Assembly: GCA_041654215.1 (NCBI GenBank)
Contig: JBAZDY010000079.1
Span: 1 to 7,501 of the forward strand
Length of the DNA stretch: 7,501 nt
DNA from: Undivivens sp041654215
GTDB lineage: Bacteria; Omnitrophota; Gorgyraeia; Gygaellales; Profunditerraquicolaceae
Direction: 5' to 3'
In this document: piece by piece, positions 5,190-7,501 of the stretch
Layout: every line of letters begins with the position of its first letter
Numbering within the stretch: the first letter of the stretch is position 1
Translations under genes and position numbers: made by a program
The notes under the pieces: model-generated
What the model saw: only the letters and a program-made list of their open reading frames with translations
What the model was told of the DNA's origin: nothing
Database searches by the model: none

Positions 5190-6914
5190 ATGATCACGCA
5201 GATGAATATCCGCAATTTCGGTCTGATTGACGAGCTCTCTCTCGAGTTCGGCGCGGCCTTGAACATTCTCACCGGAGAGACCGGCGCCGGGAAATCCATA
5301 ATTATAGACGCTTTACGTTTCGCCCTGGGGGAGACGCTCTGCCAGTCGCAGATACGCGATACCGCGTTACCCTGCGCTGTGGAGGCGGTTTTCGATATCG
5401 TGTCCCCGGAATTAAGGAGCGATCCTCTTGTGGTCGAATTCCTCCCCGGGGAAGAAGACCCCCGGTTGATTATATACCGGGAGCAATCTTCCGACGGCCG
5501 TAAAAAGGTGAAGATCAACGGGCGCTCCGTCACCGTTTCCCAGCTTAAAGCGCTCGGGAACAACCTGGTGGATTTCCACGGCGCGCACGACCACCAATTG
5601 ATACTTTCCGCCGGCTCGCACCTTTCCATTCTGGACCGGCTCATAGATTTCGCTTTACTCAAGGATGAATACCGGGAGATATTTTCTCAATACAAGCAGA
5701 CAGTCGCCGGGCTCGAAGAGATAGCGCTGGCCAGACAGTCCCGGGAGCGCGACCTCGATTTACTCGGTCACCAGATAAAAGAGCTGGAACAGGTCTCTCT
5801 TGATCCGGCAGTTTACGAAGAGACGCGCAGGAAACAGCTCCAGCTTAACAACGCGGAGAAACTTTTCGAGGAGGTCAACGCTTTGCTGGCGCTTTTCGAG
5901 AATGACGACGGCGGCGTCGGCCGCACTCTTTCCGGCGCTTTCGTTCCCATGCGCCGCCTTAACCGCATAGATGCCTCCACGGAGGAACTGACGCGGTCCC
6001 TTGAGCGCCTCCAGAACGAGGCGGAGGAGTTTTCCAGCCGGCTCGCTCAATATAAGGACGGCCTTTCTTTCGACCCCGACGAGGCAGCACGCATCAACAG
6101 GAATTGCGATATATACGAAGACATCCTCCGAAAATACGGCCCCGGATTCGATGACGCGCAGAAGGCTTATAGTTCCGCGAAGGAGAGATACGGTCTGCTG
6201 GCGGACCTGGAGCATAACGACGCCTCACTACGGGCGGAATCCGACAGGCTGGAAAAGGGACTCCGCGCGGTCGCCGCCAGGATCACGCGCCTGCGGAAGA
6301 AAACCGCTCAGTTCCTGAAAGATACGATCGAAAAAGAACTTTCGGAACTGGGAATAGCCGGCGCTCGTTTCGAATGCCGGCTGGAGGCGGCGCCTTTGAA
6401 CGCCGAGGGAGCGGACAGCGCTGTTTTTTATATCAGTCCCAACACGGGTGAGGCGCTTAAACCTCTGGCGGAGATAGTTTCTTCCGGAGAAGCGGCCAGG
6501 CTGATGCTCGCGCTCAAGAAGGTCCTGACAAAAGTGGACACCGTGCCGGTTTTGATTTTCGACGAGATAGACGCGCAGATCGGCGGAAGGCTGGGCACGG
6601 TTACCGGACGGAAATTAAAAGAGCTTTCTTCCGACCGCCAGGTCATACTGATCACGCATCTGCCGCAGATAGCTTCTTTCGCGGACAGGCATTTCAAGGT
6701 GTCCAAGAAGGTCGCCGGCGGACGGACATTTACGGAGGTCTGCCTGCTGGACCGCGATGCCAGCGTGTGCGAGATGGCCAAGATGATGAGCGGGGAAAAG
6801 GAAAGCCGCATTTCCCTGGAGCACGCGCGGGACATGGCGGCCGAAGCGGGGAAAGAGCGCGGGGACGAGGGAAGAAGGCAGAAGCAGGAGATAAGCAAGA
6901 AGAGCGGAAGATGA
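5190..6914 (+). CDS. recN: DNA repair protein RecN (SMC-like ATPase)
   Basis: A 574-residue SMC-family protein, close to the usual RecN length of about 550. It acts in cytoplasmic double-strand-break repair. The N-terminal ATPase half has NIRNFGLIDE then Walker A GETGAGKS (29-36), and VDFHGAHDHQ (127-136). The middle third is charged and helical, consistent with the antiparallel coiled coil. The C-terminal half has the signature EIVSSGEAAR (428-437), Walker B LIFDEIDAQIGG with Asp458-Glu459, and the H-loop ITHLPQIASFADRHF (488-502). The last 30 residues are a Lys/Arg/Glu-rich tail. Differences from common RecN: Ala132 where the family usually has Gln (GQHEHQ), and SSGE for SGGE. Both are conservative enough that activity is plausible. 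Start ATG 5190 is supported by the immediate N-terminal motif and GAGGG upstream. Confidence 0.95.
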   Translation: MITQMNIRNFGLIDELSLEFGAALNILTGETGAGKSIIIDALRFALGETLCQSQIRDTALPCAVEAVFDIVSPELRSDPLVVEFLPGEEDPRLIIYREQSSDGRKKVKINGRSVTVSQLKALGNNLVDFHGAHDHQLILSAGSHLSILDRLIDFALLKDEYREIFSQYKQTVAGLEEIALARQSRERDLDLLGHQIKELEQVSLDPAVYEETRRKQLQLNNAEKLFEEVNALLALFENDDGGVGRTLSGAFVPMRRLNRIDASTEELTRSLERLQNEAEEFSSRLAQYKDGLSFDPDEAARINRNCDIYEDILRKYGPGFDDAQKAYSSAKERYGLLADLEHNDASLRAESDRLEKGLRAVAARITRLRKKTAQFLKDTIEKELSELGIAGARFECRLEAAPLNAEGADSAVFYISPNTGEALKPLAEIVSSGEAARLMLALKKVLTKVDTVPVLIFDEIDAQIGGRLGTVTGRKLKELSSDRQVILITHLPQIASFADRHFKVSKKVAGGRTFTEVCLLDRDASVCEMAKMMSGEKESRISLEHARDMAAEAGKERGDEGRRQKQEISKKSGR

Positions 6915-6939
6915 AAGGAAAAGCGCGAAAGGATAAATA

Positions 6940-7008
6940 GTGTCCATAAGCGTTTTCTCCGGGGAGGACCAATATAGACTTGACATCCGGCATCGGGCCG
7001 TGGTATAA
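6940..7008 (+). pseudogene. Possible truncated gene start (DNA polymerase III delta, HolA-like N-terminus)
   Basis: GTG 6940 has a well-placed ribosome-binding site, AAAGGA (6928-6933, six bases upstream). It opens a 22-codon frame reading VSISVFSGEDQYRLDIRHRAVV, then TAA 7006-7008. The first residues resemble the usual beginning of the delta subunit of DNA polymerase III (hydrophobic strand, then GED, then an Arg/Leu helix). The frame ends inside the promoter of the riboswitch, so it looks like the front of a gene cut off by a junction near 6985-7005. It is very short, and a chance match is a real possibility. A nine-codon frame (ATG 6911, overlapping the recN stop) precedes it and is probably meaningless. 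Confidence 0.3.
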
Positions 7009-7009
7009 C
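6980..7009 (+). promoter_or_regulatory. Strong sigma70-type promoter of the cobalamin riboswitch transcript
   Basis: A perfect -35 TTGACA (6980-6985), an 18-bp spacer and a near-perfect -10 TATAAC (7004-7009). The predicted start, near 7016, falls at the 5' edge of the riboswitch, as expected for a dedicated promoter. Confidence 0.75.
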
Positions 7010-7015
7010 AACCTT

Positions 7016-7125
7016 GACATTGGGCAGGAAACGCGGTGTGAATCCGCGGCTGTACCCGCAACTGTATGCCCCGCTTTACGGGGTGAGCCAGGTGACGAAT
7101 TCCTCCGGGAATAGAGGTGCTGAGA
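7016..7125 (+). ncRNA. Cobalamin (B12) riboswitch aptamer
   Basis: Conserved core in order: CAGGAAACGCGGTGTGAATC (7025-7044), then CGCGGCTGTACCCGCAACTG (7046-7065), then GAGCCAGGTGAC (7085-7096). These match the cobalamin riboswitch consensus (GGTG-AATCC, GCTG-CCCGCAACTGT, GAGCC-GG-GAC). Stems seen: CGCGG 7032-7036 / CCGCG 7044-7048 and CCCCG 7069-7073 / CGGGG 7079-7083. ATTCC 7099-7103 / GGAAT 7108-7112 forms a further hairpin. Bound cobalamin usually switches off genes for B12 uptake, B12 synthesis or B12-independent isozymes. The edges are approximate. Confidence 0.92.
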
Positions 7126-7133
7126 ATAATCTT

Positions 7134-7171
7134 TCCCGCTCTCTATAATGAACCTGGAGGCGGGATTTTTT
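7134..7171 (+). terminator. Intrinsic terminator forming the riboswitch expression platform
   Basis: TCCCGC (7134-7139) pairs with GCGGGA (7160-7165), followed by six Ts (7166-7171). The loop contains ACCTGG (7152-7157), complementary to CCAGGT (7088-7093) in the conserved aptamer 3' box, and GGAGG (7156-7160), complementary to CCTCC (7102-7106). Both alternative pairings would break the terminator. This fits transcriptional control: ligand bound, terminator forms, expression off. Confidence 0.88.
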
Positions 7172-7174
7172 ATC

Positions 7175-7258
7175 AAGGAGTGAGTTTCGGCGTAGCGGGC
7201 TCCAAGTAGCGCAGTAGTTGATTGTTACATAAGCAGTACTTTGTTAAAAAAGGCTCAA
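7175..7258 (+). other. Ribosome-binding site without a gene, just after the riboswitch
   Basis: AAGGAG (7175-7180) is a strong Shine-Dalgarno sequence placed just after the terminator, where the regulated gene should begin. The only nearby start, GTG 7180, gives a nine-codon frame ending at TAG 7207-7209. No ATG frame of useful length follows. The rest of the stretch, to the repeat module at 7259, shows no recognisable feature. Confidence 0.5.
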
Positions 7259-7307
7259 TTTAATCCCCTAGTCCAGAAATCCCCGGGTTTTAACCCGGTT
7301 GTACCTT
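7259..7307. repeat. Leader module of the repeat block, right copy
   Basis: Matches 214-262 with a single mismatch and carries the same CCGGGTT-TT-AACCCGG palindrome (7283-7298). It again marks the left border of a hairpin-unit array. Confidence 0.85.
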
Positions 7308-7501
7308 GGCCAATAGGATGGCCAAGTATTCACCTGTGTGTTACACCTTAGCCAATAGGAATAACACTTTGCCCCTGAGTGGAATTGGGCAAGTGTTCAC
7401 TCGTGTGAAAGTATTCGCTTGTGCGTGATACCTTAGCTTATCGGAAGGCTAAGTATTCGCTTGTGCGTGATACCTTAGCTTATCGGAAGGCTAAGTATTC
7501 G
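7300..7501. repeat. 42-bp tandem hairpin-repeat array, right copy, running off the window
   Basis: The order is: A unit with stem CTTGGCC 7305-7311 / GGCCAAG 7320-7326; a broken A unit (7346-7359) joined to element B (7360-7409; stem 7363-7374 / 7387-7397); then perfect 42-bp tandem copies at 7410-7451 and 7452-7493 and the first 8 bases of the next copy. The stems of the perfect copies are CTTAGC/GCTAAG at 7432-7437/7448-7453 and 7474-7479/7490-7495. Bases 7345-7416 are identical to 258-329. The array continues past the last base, so its full length is unknown. Confidence 0.92.

Noticed and set aside
6730..7176. Minus-strand open frames overlapping the recN end and the riboswitch
   Set aside because: They are antisense to recN and to a well-defined riboswitch and terminator, and their composition (Pro/Ser/Arg-rich) is that of shadow frames.
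7180..7209. Nine-codon frame after the riboswitch as a leader peptide
   Set aside because: The GTG overlaps its own Shine-Dalgarno sequence and the peptide has no regulatory codon pattern; chance is the simpler explanation.
7410..7501. The 42-bp tandem copies read as a CRISPR array
   Set aside because: The copies are head-to-tail and perfect over the whole period, with no unique spacers, and no cas gene is present.
7410..7501. The 42-bp array as a protein repeat (14-residue period)
   Set aside because: One frame is open through the perfect copies (YSLVRDTLAYRKAK), but the matching left-block and first right-block units carry a stop in that frame, and the conserved feature is the base-paired arms.

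Overview
The window is bacterial chromosomal DNA. It carries sigma70-like promoters, a Rho-family helicase, RecN and a cobalamin riboswitch. Its coding sequence is fairly GC-rich, and several start codons look non-ATG (CTG, TTG, GTG). Unusual residues in otherwise conserved families (Rho, RecN), together with long tracts of hairpin repeats, fit an uncultured lineage, perhaps a candidate phylum. I cannot place it from sequence alone.

Layout. Bases 2-133 are the 3' end of an unrecognised gene. Bases 134-772 hold no gene. They are a mosaic of hairpin repeats: a 42-bp unit (A), a roughly 49-bp element (B), other palindromes, and two large inverted repeats just before the first complete gene. Next come two overlapping glycosyltransferase genes (773-3057): a GT-C membrane enzyme and a DPM1/ALG5-like GT2 enzyme. 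The likely scheme is that the GT2 enzyme charges a polyprenyl phosphate with a sugar and the GT-C enzyme transfers it on the outer face of the membrane. A clear promoter at 3077-3104 starts a unit encoding a short Rho without the N-terminal RNA-binding domain (3168-4136), followed by an RlmI/RlmK-like methyltransferase (4159-5103). A second promoter at 5117-5145 precedes recN (5190-6914).

Behind recN there is a short, well-primed reading frame (6940-7008) that resembles the beginning of a DNA polymerase III delta subunit but stops after 22 codons. A strong promoter, a cobalamin riboswitch and an intrinsic terminator follow (6980-7171). No gene follows the riboswitch within the window. After a good ribosome-binding site the sequence runs into the same hairpin-repeat family seen at the left end (7259-7501), here as perfect 42-bp tandem copies that continue past the window edge.

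Most notable points: (1) the modular hairpin-repeat family, whose arms change in a compensatory way and whose left and right blocks differ by exactly one 42-bp unit; (2) the minimal Rho with an intact motor, no primary RNA-binding domain and an altered P-loop; (3) the riboswitch with no visible target gene, next to a possible gene remnant.
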